Below, piece after piece: positions 27,701 through 40,500 of a DNA stretch of 64,000 nt. Source of the stretch: Lichenostomus cassidix. Taxonomy: Eukaryota; Chordata; Aves; Passeriformes; Meliphagidae. The position numbers and the translations under genes are program-made. Within the stretch, counting starts at the first letter, position 1. Each line of letters starts with the position of its first letter. The notes under the pieces were generated by a model. The model was not told where the DNA came from and searched no databases. It saw nothing but the letters and a program-made list of their open reading frames with translations. The stretch covers positions 23,222,324 to 23,286,323 of the forward strand of contig CM039182.1 of assembly GCA_008360975.2 (NCBI GenBank). The letters run 5' to 3'.

Positions 27701-30700
27701 ATATCACAGCTTTCAATATCCTGAGGCACTATTTTCCTTTGTTATGCACCTGTATGCAGACAGAATTCAATTCATAGCCCCCACAGCAGGTTTAACATGT
27801 TCAAGTCTCTTTGCTTAAACTTGCCAACTGCTCCTTCTGAGTTAGAAAGGAACTGAATTTGTATTGCCACAGGAGAACCTGACCAAACATATTTTGGAGT
27901 GCTCCAAACATTCTTCAAAAACCAGAGCTCACCAGCAGCAAACGCAACGTAAGAAAAGCTAGACTAAGACAATAGATGCACCTGACTGTGTTCAAGGAAC
28001 TGCTCTGAGTAACCTTCTGTCTGCCCTCCTTAAAACAGAGACCTGGATTAATATTTTAGGGGTTGGTATAAGTTTCAATCTAAGTACATGTCTGTTTTAC
28101 CAGTATCTTAATGCTGACAGATTCCCACACTGATCTCAACAGATGTGAAATGAAGACCAAATTCAGTGTATAAGATGTCTACTCAACATCTGTGAGGGAC
28201 ATATGTACATACACATGCCTGGGCACACACGTGGATGCATTTTGTTTAAGTATATGTAAGTCTTTCCACATAAATTTCTAATTTTATAACTCAACACCTG
28301 TCAAGTCAGTTTGCAGTCCAGATCTTTCAAGTTTTACTTTTTCATCTGCTGTTTTTCATATTTGATGAAAAGAATGACTGAAAGGAAACCTATATGATTA
28401 TTCTACTTCTGTTGAGACATTCAGTGTACCAAAAATTGTTACCAAAGTGGAATTACCAGACATACAAATGAAACACACAACATCTCCCATCCGGCTACTG
28501 GTATCTATCAGATAAAATACACGTGAATTCAATGAGAATTGAAGAAAGGGGACATTTGTTTTAACATTCTGACAGAAATTGGCAAATGTGGCACTGTTAG
28601 CAAGACTTGTCTGGTATGGGAAAATTTTACAGCAGGTAAACATAACTTTGCGATTAACAGTCTTTTACAGTATTCAAACCCTTCCACTCTTTGTGCCCTG
28701 TAGAAAAAACAACAGGAGGCACAGCTCTTAACAGAATTTTTGGATCTGAGCCTAGATAAGCAAAACACCCGTATTTCTTTACTGTATCTGTGGATGATGA
28801 TATCACAGTTTTGTACATCCCCAAGTACCTTCTGGGAAACCTCCTTTTTTTTATTACAAGCATTCTGTAACTGTATTGGAGAGAGTTTTTCACAGAGGTT
28901 CCTGGTTTGACAAGTTGTTACCACTGTTCTTTTATTCCTCATACCATCTGAAAAAGAGATGAGGACCAAGCAAATGTACCAAGAAATCCCCCAAACTCTT
29001 TACTGCCTCACCCAGTTGGTCAAGTTCCATACGAATGACTTGAAACAGTACCTGTGATTTGTATGCATTGGCTGTGAAGACCCTTCTAGCACATGTCTAG
29101 GGATTGACATCAGCCCGAATTTGGTATCTAAGCATCACAGCAGGTGACTCGGGATAGCTGGTACAAAACTGCAGTTGGAATTCTGGAGCACATTTTTCAT
29201 ACAATTACAGCTTCTTTAATTATGTTTCTCAACAGGACAAGTCACATTCTTCCTTCAGCTGATGCTGTGAACCTCTTTCTTCTGAGGCAAAATCCAGACT
29301 TCAGCTTGACTAAGTCAATCTGCTCTGGAACACTGTGTATACTCCCCTATCTCAGTAGAGTTTAGTGCTTTCAGTTTTTTAAAAAGACTTTTGATTGCTC
29401 TTTATATGACATATTTAATTCTCTCATTGTGGGACATCATTGCCACTTCCTCTTCAGAGTCTTTGTTTCTGCATTACTACCCATTTGTATTTTGGGACAT
29501 CATCACTTGTTGCAATCCTTGTGGAAGCTCTCCTGATGTAATCAAAGAAATCAGTCCATCCAGAAAATCCACAAAGCTGGATGTGACTCCCTTAAACTAC
29601 TTTGGTATGCTTTGCGGAGGAGTTCACAGAATTCACTGTCTCACTCCCTCTGCCAGTATCTACAAACTACAGTAAATTATCAATCACTGATGAGTTGATT
29701 GTCTTCCTGCGCCTCTCACACCAGTCCTTACAAGGAATGGTATCAACATACAAACCCTCTCCTCTAGGAAGAATGCTGCTCCAACAGCACTACCGCTCTA
29801 CCAGCACCTTCCTGATGCTGTTGGCTGTAACAGCTCTCCCTAATTTCTTCAAACTCCATGAAGGGTTAAAATACGGCATGTGTTGAGAGACGACACTCCT
29901 TGCTAACAGGAAAGGCACGTTGCTCTGGGGCCCAGATCTCGGCTTCTCCTTCCCTGCAGCTGTCTGTGGACAGCAGCTAATTGTATCCACTTGTTTAACC
30001 TCAGGGATAACGTCTGGAGGGGACCAAGTGCCACAAGCGTACTTTTTTTTTTAACGGTCATTTCCTCTCTGGTGTAACTTGCATGACAGCATGTGACAAG
30101 CAGAAATTAATGGGGACACTGCTGTGCCAATACCTCTTGAATTGCTTTGACACTGGCTGCAGGCTGCCTGCTTGGCCACCCAGCCAAGACCTCACATGAA
30201 ATGTGGCAAGGGGCCCACAGCTCTATTCACTAACAAGCCAGCTGGTCAGTGATTAGAAAGCTGAAACAACGCTGCGCACATACATCAAGAAAAATGCTTT
30301 ACAAACAGCTTCGGACTTAGGTGGTAAAGTATCTTCGAAGAGTAAATCTCTAAATTTATCTGAGGGACTGTTAACTTAAGCTAATGTTAGAGATAAAGCA
30401 GAAGGCCTTGGAAGATCACTAGCCTAAGTTGTCACCTAAGCGCAAGAAGGGCTAACCTCAGAACAAAGACTAACATCTTGATGTGCTCAAAATCATGTGC
30501 AAACAACTTAGACCACATGGACTCTGGTCCAGAGGAGCATTCAAATTATGTAAATATATAGAGATTTATGACAGACTACTCTTCCTAATGGTCTATCAAC
30601 AACTTGGCAACATTACTGACATTTCTACAGAAATTCTCATTGAATCTGTCTGCAGTGTTTATACTCATTTATTTATACACTGATACATAACAACAAAGGA

Positions 30701-30853
30701 TGAGACTTTAGAAGCATCCCAAGGGAATTGGATGATCAGATCTCATACATCCAAGGCAGCTTTGTACCTTTCAGTCCAGACTTTTTTGAAAACTGTCAAA
30801 TCTTTGGCTAGACACAAAGGGCTCAAGATTTTTCCTTTAATTTCTCTCTTCAG

Positions 30854-30922
30854 TTACTTTTTGAAATAGTAGCCACTAAAAGTGCATGGGCTGTTGATGA
30901 AACACCTGATGGCGACAAGAAA
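30854..30922 (+). CDS. Candidate exon P3 of an unidentified plus-strand gene
   Basis: A 69-base, 23-codon segment, phase 0 to 0, with near-ideal splice sites: a long pyrimidine-rich acceptor ending TTTCTCTCTTCAG and donor AAA/GTAAGT. The peptide is LLFEIVATKSAWAVDETPDG then DKK. Eleven of 23 codons start with G, a strong first-position bias for a sequence in an AT-rich intron. Joined to the candidate at 6235 it reads NQWKE-LLFEIVATKS in frame. It lies inside CDK6 intron 3 on the opposite strand. No family is recognised. Confidence 0.42.
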
Positions 30923-33900
30923 GTAAGTTATGCTTTTTTAAAACTGAGAAAAAAGCAGTGAATAGGATCCTAGAGATTGGGAACACAAACATCATTTAAA
31001 GTCAAGACTTGGGCACCTAATTCCTAGGGCTCCTTCACAGTTATAAACTCATTCCAGCAATTTTTGTTTAATGAAAAAGTTGTTTAAACTTATTATAACA
31101 CAGGCCTGATCAATCTCCTAATAATATAAGGAAGTATATTTGTGGCTTATATAGAGACGTCAGGGCTCAAGGCACTGTAAAAGGAGGTGGCTGGACAGCA
31201 GAGTCACTTTCTTGGATTAGAAATGGGGGTTTACTGAAGAGTTTAGACCTAATTTTGAGTGCTTCCATCATAAAAACTGTGGTAAATTCAGCATAGTCAT
31301 GAATGGCACTTGCACGCTGAGGAAGAAGATGGCCTCATATTAGGCACAACTCAAGTCCAGTGAAGTTACTGTACTTTACCTATCAATTTTCAAAGACCTG
31401 AGCTGGTCCTACTGCTTTTTAGTATTTCCATTCTCCTCTCATGCTCACTGGAACCAACAGCACCTTCAGAGAGACATAACCAACCTTCTCTGAGACAAAA
31501 ATGTCAGCATGACACCAGGCATCAAAATACTACTACTCACTGAAGTTAGACACTCTCCTAATAAATAATTAACAGTTTTTATTAAAGATGTGAACACAGA
31601 GGAAAGTAATAACACAATCCTTTCCTAATCTCTCCAGGGAATATATAATAAATAAAGCTCAATTGTGTACTTTTTAAAAGTCACTTCAATACTATCATTT
31701 TTTTTGCTTGTAATGTGCTTGGCACAGCAGAAGAATCGTGATGCTTGTCAGGGCTGTACAATGGCTCAACACTGGGGTCTATTACTACCCCAGCTCTAGT
31801 AACAGAGTACATTTAACTTTGCTGCCTCTCTTGCTCCGTATTATAAATTCAGGGACAATGGTTAACTAATTCATGAGTGTTGCAAAGATTAACTAGTTAA
31901 TGTTTGTTAAATACTCCAGAGAACTAGAATTTGCTCTCAGTTACAAAGGCTTAACAACCTTCAAGAAAATCGAAGATAGGCAGTAAAGATTTTTTTTTAA
32001 ATATATAATTCATGGGCAGAAATAGGCTTCAAGAAAAAACTGGGAGGGGACAGTGCCCTACTGGAATCAGCTTGCCCAGGATCTCCCATCTAAGAACTTT
32101 ACATACAGTTTTGCAATGCTGTTATATAACTATTTGAGCTTTCAAAATAGTCTTCAGGATGAGCATCTCACTGATGCCTTACCACACCTAAATTAACAGT
32201 GGGAAACAAGAGAATTGTTTCTTGGAAGCACTCAGCAGATTGAGTTGTTCTCCATGTTTACAGCAGCAATTGGTATGCAATTCTATTAACTTGAATCAAA
32301 AAACTAACGGTTCCTGAACCAACAGCTTTACAAAGGGAACGGGCAAACCCCTCATTCTACAGACAAGGCAAAGAGAAAAGATTTTGCAAAAGGAATTGAG
32401 CATGTACACAAAGTCTTTTGTTTTCACTGAAAGAATGAGAAGTTTGCTGGCTGCACCACACTAGGGGAATGGCTACTCATTCCATTCCACTTACAAGGTC
32501 TACCACTGTCTCCTTTCTTTTTTTATTTCTTACCTTTTCCTTCTTTCTGCCCTTCATGAGCCCTGATGCCCCTTCTTCCCCATTCCCAGTTCTGACCCTT
32601 TTTGCCATGCCTGCGCCCTGTTCCACTCCATGCTCACTCTCAGCGCCTGTGGTCCTACTCCACCTCTTTGAGTTGCTGCCTCCCACAGCCCAGGTGATAA
32701 CTGAGCAAGGGTGGTCACTGGAAGATCCCAGCTGCTAGCACTCCTCAGCAGCCCATCTCTGGATTTCAGATATAACAAACTGAAGCAGGCAGTGATGTGA
32801 CTGCAATGTTTGCTGTGGCTGCAATGGTGGGAGATGGTCCCACACATCTGCTGAGTCTCTCCAAAATGACATGTGCCACAGCCTCTCCAGTTCTGAGTAA
32901 AATGATACTGATTTACATTAGCACATGCTAGTGTAAACCTTGACTTGTTTTCTTTTGAACACCTGACTGATTAAAAAAAAAAGCAGATATCTTCAACTTA
33001 CAGTGACACAACGAGCGATGAGTCTACTTATTTCTTAATGTCAGCTCAATACACAAGAATCAGCTTTACTTTGGGGATGAGGGGAAAGGTGCAACATGAG
33101 AGCTGGCAGTTTTCTTGGGAGGGGAGAAGATAGCCTCCAGTGTTTCAAAGAGAGAGGATATCTCCTCCCTTCACGTCCTCAATTACTAAACAAAACAAAC
33201 TGTAAGACATTTTTAATAAAAAGCCAGAGGTATGTTAGAAGTTAGTGTGCAAAAAGAGCAATCAATGGAACAAACTGCTTCCATGAAGATATGTCTTTTG
33301 AAAGTGGAGTGTCACAAATGATGCATGTGAGAAATGCAGCTTGTGACAAATGCAACACTACTTCTCAAAACCTGTGACAAGCAGAAAAGCATGCTATTGA
33401 TTATGCAATTTGGAAAATAAAACTACATGTATTCTTGTGTATTTTCACTGTAACCCTTCATGGAGAACCAGTGAGAAAAAAGTAGCTATGATCCAGACAA
33501 CCTGGACCACATATGTCTGTACTTTGCTGAAGCAGGTCCCAGAAACGTAAGTCTTTTATTTTCCCTATCAACAACAACAAAATAATTACAAATCACACAA
33601 TACAGTATCAAACCCTATGTTATTTCAAAACTAATCAATTAAGTAGAAACAAACTGTATCATCAGAAGGGCAAATGAGAGAGGCTACTGATCACTATCAA
33701 AGGACTTCTGTTTTCTTTTGTTTATTAAATAGCAACTGTATTATTTACTGCAGCTTTGCAAGCTAGTGAGCAGCTGGGTGTGACACATTTCCATGCTCTG
33801 TAACCTCTCCTTATGCTTCGTTAGATTCCTTATCAGGACCAGAAGAAAAGAAATCTCTCTGTTATGCTTTTCCTGTGGCAAAGGAAAAGACAAGATGATG

Positions 33901-36900
33901 ACTTTCCAGCTCATTTCACTTCTACAACGTTCTCATCAATCACCATGGGGTAGGTCTTTGTTATTTTCACTGAAGGACTGTTCTTAGTTTTCTGTCACAA
34001 TAAAGCGTGACTCCACTAATTAGCAAATCAAGGTTACCTCTACCACATTTGCAAAAGAACAAAATGCAAACATAAGGCTAAAGCTACTTCTGAAATATTT
34101 TCCAAGGCCACAGCTTCACACAGAGATAAACCTAAGTCAAGCTAGGTCTAAATTCCTTTCATTGAAGCAGAGGTTAAGGTCTGAAACACTCAAGAGTAGA
34201 TGATATAAGGAAGCTAAAATAACCATTTCATCAAGAACCAGAAGTTTTCTGCTTGTTTTGCGACTTTCTGCTCCAGAAACCAAGCAAAGAAATTGTGGTT
34301 TATTTTCATATTAAACCCTCTGTGAAGCATTCATCTCTCTGCAGTTTTGGTTCACTATAGTTAAATGGTTATATGGTTCACTATATATATGCAGCTTGGC
34401 CTCTATTCTCCTTTTCCTATGTCTTCAATAAGCACTTTAAACATCATCAGGAATTATGTCAGCAAACAAAAAGCAAGAAAAAGGATATCTTCTAATCAAG
34501 GCAAAAACATAATACAAAATGCTTTGTAACATGGTCTCTCCTCTATGTTTTTATATGTATTTTCCCCTATGGTCTGTGTTGTTTCTCACTGAATGACAGT
34601 TATGCACAACATACTATTGTAATAACAAGCATATGGCTCAGAGATCGCTGTTGACATTTTCAAAACTCAATTTAGACATTTTTATTTAAACACATGAAAG
34701 ACATCTGTATACTATTTCATTAACTGCATTTTACATTTGTAATATTCTATGTATTCTCCTGGAACTATTTCCATTAAAATGCCAACTCTGGGTTTGGATA
34801 GCAAGTATTTCCTTTGTAACTCTAAGGGAGGAGTATGTTACTGTCAAAATTTCTCTCTAAAAAGTCCTTGCTAAAATATTTACCCCGCTTGTCAGAACAG
34901 CAATATCTGAAGTTAATTCCAAATGAAAGAATATTTTAGAATGAATCATAAACTAGATGTTAGAAAAAGGTAACATGCTGTCATTCCAATGCCCCTTCCC
35001 TGCTGTAAAACTAAATGAAAAACAACCCTGCCTTTCCATCCACAGAATATTGTAACATTGTGGAGTCTTCTGAAGTTCCCTAATTGTAGTTATGCAACAG
35101 AGCTATCACATCCTAAAACAAAGGACAAAAATTCAACAGCTGAGTTTATTGGCTTGGAAATTAAACACTCTTAAGAGATGGCTAACATGTCTTCTTGATT
35201 ATTTTTGGCATTTTAAAGTTACAGTGCAATGCTTCTTATTGCACAGACAAAATAAAAGTGGGACATTTTAGAATACTTAGAATTTTTATGGCACTGTTTG
35301 TAAAGGCATATTTAGCAACAGTGAAAACTGTTGAGCAGTAACTTTATTTGCAATTAAGCCACAAATTTCAAAGCGTCCTTTAAGGTAGAAGACACTGTTC
35401 AACGTTAATAAAGACAGAATGAGATGGCATTTATTGAGTTGGTCATAATGGTAAATACAGCTTCTTCTTGGAAATGGGTGTTCTCAAGGGTCATTATTTT
35501 CAAAGAAGGCAAATAGGATATTCTGTGGCCACAACAGCGATGATATTAATGAAAACTGGATATAAACAAAACAGTCCACCAAACCTTGTGATCCTTGGCG
35601 CCCTTTGGCATTACTGAGTCAATTTACCATGCTGACCAGCTATGACACATTTTTGTGAGTAGTCAGGAGTCTAGTTCCAAATGCACAAACATTGCTTACA
35701 CTTCAGTTTTGAGGGAAGATTACTTCTTCACTCTGACAAAGCACTTAAACACAAGCAAAACACATGTTTTATGACTAATCTGAGGCTAAGGAAACAACGG
35801 TTTCAATTCTTCTTTGTTCTAACCTTAGAATTCATCAGGTCAGTAGTACCAGATAACAACTGATTCTCTTCTGTTAGCTCCTCTAATTCAGTCTTTCAAG
35901 CTCATTTTTAATACTGCAGCAATCTGTTGACATAAAATTAAGGAGAAGCTTAAGAGCTTTGCTGAAGCAGAGCCTCTGCTCCCTTTGGGGTTTTTGCTTT
36001 GGGATCTGAAGTTGAACCCAAAGGTGCAGCTGTATATTCCAGCATGAGTCTGAATGTTTTATGTGTACAGATGTAAGTGGTAGTACTGTACAGCTGTAAT
36101 GGTAACAGAGAAGTAAAAAGAACCTAAAATAGTGATGTTTATGAGTCTTTGGACAAGGTTTCCAATCCAAAAACGAAGGACAGATTTGGTCTGGGAGCTT
36201 GAATCTTTGTTAGTTTGCTCTTTCTTAATGGCAAACAATTCAGGCTTTGCAGTAAAACAGAAGAAAGGCTGCTTGCTAACTGCTGCTAATAGCATTGCCC
36301 CGCACTCACTCCTAGAGGAACCCTACGAATCCCACAATTACACCACAGAAGGATTTGACCCATAGCTGTGCTGTGGAGTACTAACATTGCCAAATGCTAC
36401 AAAACCACGTCTGATGTATTAAAACTAAAGTAATTATTTAAATTTATAAATATTTTCCCTTGCTGTCGCACCACAAACAAACAACAAACAGTATTTCTGT
36501 TATTTCACTCATGCTTCCATTCTAAATTTTCTGTCTTCTGGCATCTGCTTGTGAATTTACTAATAATGTGTGTCTTTGTTTGGACTTCTTAAAAAGGATA
36601 TTCTCAAAATGGAAGGAAGCTCATTTTATTTCACTTTGAAGCCTGAGAAACCTGCAACATGAACCATACGCTGATTACAGAGCACTGATATATAAAGGAA
36701 GCAGTTGTATAAACGTGTGAAATGGCTGTGGTAGGGAAAGAGCAGAGCAGTGGAGAATCATCGCTCCACACAAATAATGCTACTGCAGGATCTGATTATG
36801 ACAACTCATGTTTAACAAGGTATTGTGTAAAGGGGAGTCAAAACAGAGGACCTATTATGGTGGGCACTACACAGTCAAGGGTTTTCACACAGCCTATTCC

Positions 36901-37509
36901 ATTAACAGCTCACAAATAAAATGGACAAGACAGACCCCAGGTGGAGAAATAGTGTGACAGTTCCATGATGCTACATTTTTAAGGGAGTAGTCAGGAGGGC
37001 ATAGGCAGAATGGAAAGAAAAGTGATGGAGAGAAAAATTCTGAAGGAAGGGAGAGAACAGAAGAGTTCTTTACCACGTAAATACAAAGTGAAAGTGAGGT
37101 GAAGAAATTAAGGTGAAAGAAAAGGATGGAAAGAGGAAAGGGCTTGAAAAATAGGAATAACACAGGCAGAGAATACTGAGCTAAAATCACTGAAAGCAGC
37201 TCTGAGTGTCATGCAGTTTTGGCTTTGGCTGCTTTAGCAGCTGAGTGTAGCTGGCTGATGCCCCTGGCTGGTGCTTCTCTGCAGTTCTGTGCCTGATGGC
37301 CTGAGGACAGGAAGCAGGGAGGAACCGTTGCTGCTCTGGTATCCACAGGGGCGGGTGGGACGGGAGCTCTCCATGTGTCTCTCATCTGACACACTGAGTG
37401 GGAGGGAGAGGCACAGCCTCAGCTGGGTCTCCTTTTATTCCTTCCCTATGAATGTAACAGCTCAGCTGTCCTCCCGGGTGATGAGCTATCGATGGACTCT
37501 GGGAATCAG

Positions 37510-37590
37510 CACATACATGTGTGTATATTATAATAATATATTGTATGTTTTCTATATTGTGTGTGTGTGTATCCATGTACGTGTATACAC
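37510..37590. repeat. TG/TA-rich microsatellite region
   Basis: Alternating stretches of ATGTGTGTATAT, TAATAATATATT and a (GT) run at 37559-37570, followed by ACGTGTATACAC. Likely a decayed dinucleotide repeat. Confidence 0.8.
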
Positions 37591-40500
37591 ATAAAGGCAA
37601 CATACACCAAACCACTCTCTAGGTACAGGAGGAGAACTGGTGTTACCCCTTATGTATCTGTGTACTCTTTTCTCTAAGCAACTGCACTGCCAGTTCTGGC
37701 CTTTTCTGGGCCACACCTATTTTGAGAAAATGAACTCTGGAGACAGTAGAGTGATGATCATAGTTTCCCTCTCTCTCACTCAAATAGCAGTATTTTTTTT
37801 TCTGCAAATACGCTACAGGACTTCTACAATATACATTTGTATATGTATGGGTGTTTACATGCTTATATATTCATAAGTGATAGAAAAATTCTTAAAGCTG
37901 ACTTTATGTTGTACATATGGAAATATGTAATACAAAAAACTCCATCTCTGCCCATTTGTATGGAACTTTGTTTTCTGGCATAAGCTAAATACATCTGCTA
38001 CGGAGGAAAAGAAACAAACAAAACTTATCTTAATTAAATCAGTATGCCACTAAAGTAACACACTTCAAATTAATTTTTACTGTGGGATACAATAACCTGC
38101 CTATTCACTGGCATAAAATCAGTGCATACTGCTAATCCAAAAGTATTAAATTTCTCTTGGGGTGGAATAGAGAAAAGTTTTGTGGAAAAATAACTTATTT
38201 GATTACTATATTATCTTTTATTAGCTATGAGTTGTCTGTGGCCAGCTCTTGAATTATTTTACACTATGGCTCTATAATTACTGTGAGTAAATACAAACAC
38301 TTTGTAAATATTCTAGTTTAGAGAATCTGAGCTGCAGTAACTTGGGTGGACTGAGATGGTAAATGTATTCTGCCACAATGCTTCTTGTCCCAGATCAGCT
38401 GAGTTCAACCCTTAGAATCTGGAGTTCAACAAGGAAAAATATGTTGCCCAGTTTTCCCAACTATCTACCTTGCCCCAGTTTGTCATACTGTCTACTCTTC
38501 CCCATCTTTGTGTGCTTGTTTTGGGGATGAATTACAACTTTGTGGGTGTAAGGCAGAGGGGATTGATTTCCTTCCAGTGCAGAAACTACTATTAAGAAAG
38601 TGATTCTTATCTACCCCCACAAAAATCTAGAATTGCTCTTGGAATGTCTCCTCTTTATCACACATCTGCTGCAGTCCAGCCTTCACACTACTTGTCACAA
38701 GTAGCATATGGCTTGTAAGCAAATTTAGAACATGGGTAAATCCAAACATTTCAGTCTATTGCTCTGCCACTGCTTTACGTGCAGAGAAAGACTGTGGAAA
38801 CATGAGTGACACTTCTGCTGATCACTGATGCAGGATGTGCTTGCAGAGCACGTTACAACTGTGCACCACCATGAGACAAAGGAAAGCATCTCAAAAATAC
38901 TCCCCACTTGGAGGAACTGCCACTGGCTGGATGCAGAACAGTACAGAACTGTCTCTGACATGCTGCCTGGCAGCTTAGCCTCACTTCTACACCTGCTTGA
39001 GCATTACTTGTACCACGTGCTTCCTTTCTTTCAGTGCCATCTAAGCATTTCACATAGCAATTGGTACCCAACTGATATTCCAGTAGCGAAAGAACAGTGC
39101 CATTAACAATCTGAGAACGTCTCAAAGGAATGCAGAGCAGTAGGTTCCATGAGCTTTTTCATGCATCACATCTACGTCCAGCTCTGCTAAACTAACAGAA
39201 ATTAAATGAGCTGATTGAAATACTTCACTTCCAGTGTTTGTAATACTGCAATTTTGCAATGACTTGATCATAAATCCCATCCTACCAAAGGCTCAATCTT
39301 CTTCCCTGCCCACAATTCAGAATCTCTTCAGTTTCTTAATTTCCTTTGACTTTCTGAATAAAGATGATTTCTGGCCCTCCATCTACTGAAAACAATAGCT
39401 TCCTTCTGACTTCAAAAAGGATGTGTCCCTTAGGGCCCTACTGGACTGCACTGCTGCCTTGAGAGTTTGGACTACAAAAGAAAAGTAGGTTGAGATGCCT
39501 ATTTACAGAGCCCTTGATAGACATAATTTCACAGTGACATTTCTAATTCAGTGTCATTGTTTTGAAAGACTAAAATTATTATTTCAGGCAGGTTTCTTTC
39601 ATGCATTAAGCTACAGTGTTGCTTGACTGCTTTCCAAACTGGAACAACTGAAAATATGTGAAGTGCTTCAATGACTTTAAATCACTCTAGTCAGGACAGA
39701 GTGATTTAAAATTATTGGAGTGCCTCACATTTTTATGAGCTCTCAGTTTGCAAGCAATGGAGGTCTGAGCAGTCCTAGGCTACAGCACTGCAAAAACAAC
39801 TATACATTATCATCATATTGAAAAAGTTTGCATTTGAATTTGGAAATGGTAGGAATTTGGAGATATTTAATGCCACTATAATTAAAATCAGTGGCTGTAC
39901 ACTAACACTAAAAAGGTTCAAGCTAAAGAATTAACTGCATGGATCCCACTATACTGCGTATCTATCCTGTGAGCTCACTATTCTGTGAGCTGCAGTCCCT
40001 TTATTCACAGAATCAAGACCCCTCCAAAACCCTTGGTCAGGTTGTACATTGCTACCTGCTACCTGCCACAGGAGATGTAGCTGTGTCTCTACATGCAACA
40101 CAGTATGGGAAAGAAATTGCACCATCTACAATAGAGGGAACCACCACCCTGGAGAATATTCATTTCTAAAGGTTTAGTTCCTTCAGAGCTTGTGCAGGAC
40201 ACCTGCTCTCTTTCCTGCTACCCTTTCACACTGAAGTCCAACCTCTAATAGCAGGATAACAGAAGAAGAAAAAAAAAAAGATTTATCCCACAATGATATA
40301 TCAGTTTAGCCCTTTTGTTTTCAATTTATTTATACTGGCAACTCTTCTTTGTAATACAGATTCAGAAAAAAAATTTGTTGCAAAATAATCCACAAAAATG
40401 AAATCCATAGCAGCTGTAAATAGGCACCATTTCACTGAATCTAATGGATTTATACCTCTTAGTATCAGCTGGGGATCTGATCCATTATTTGTATATTCCA

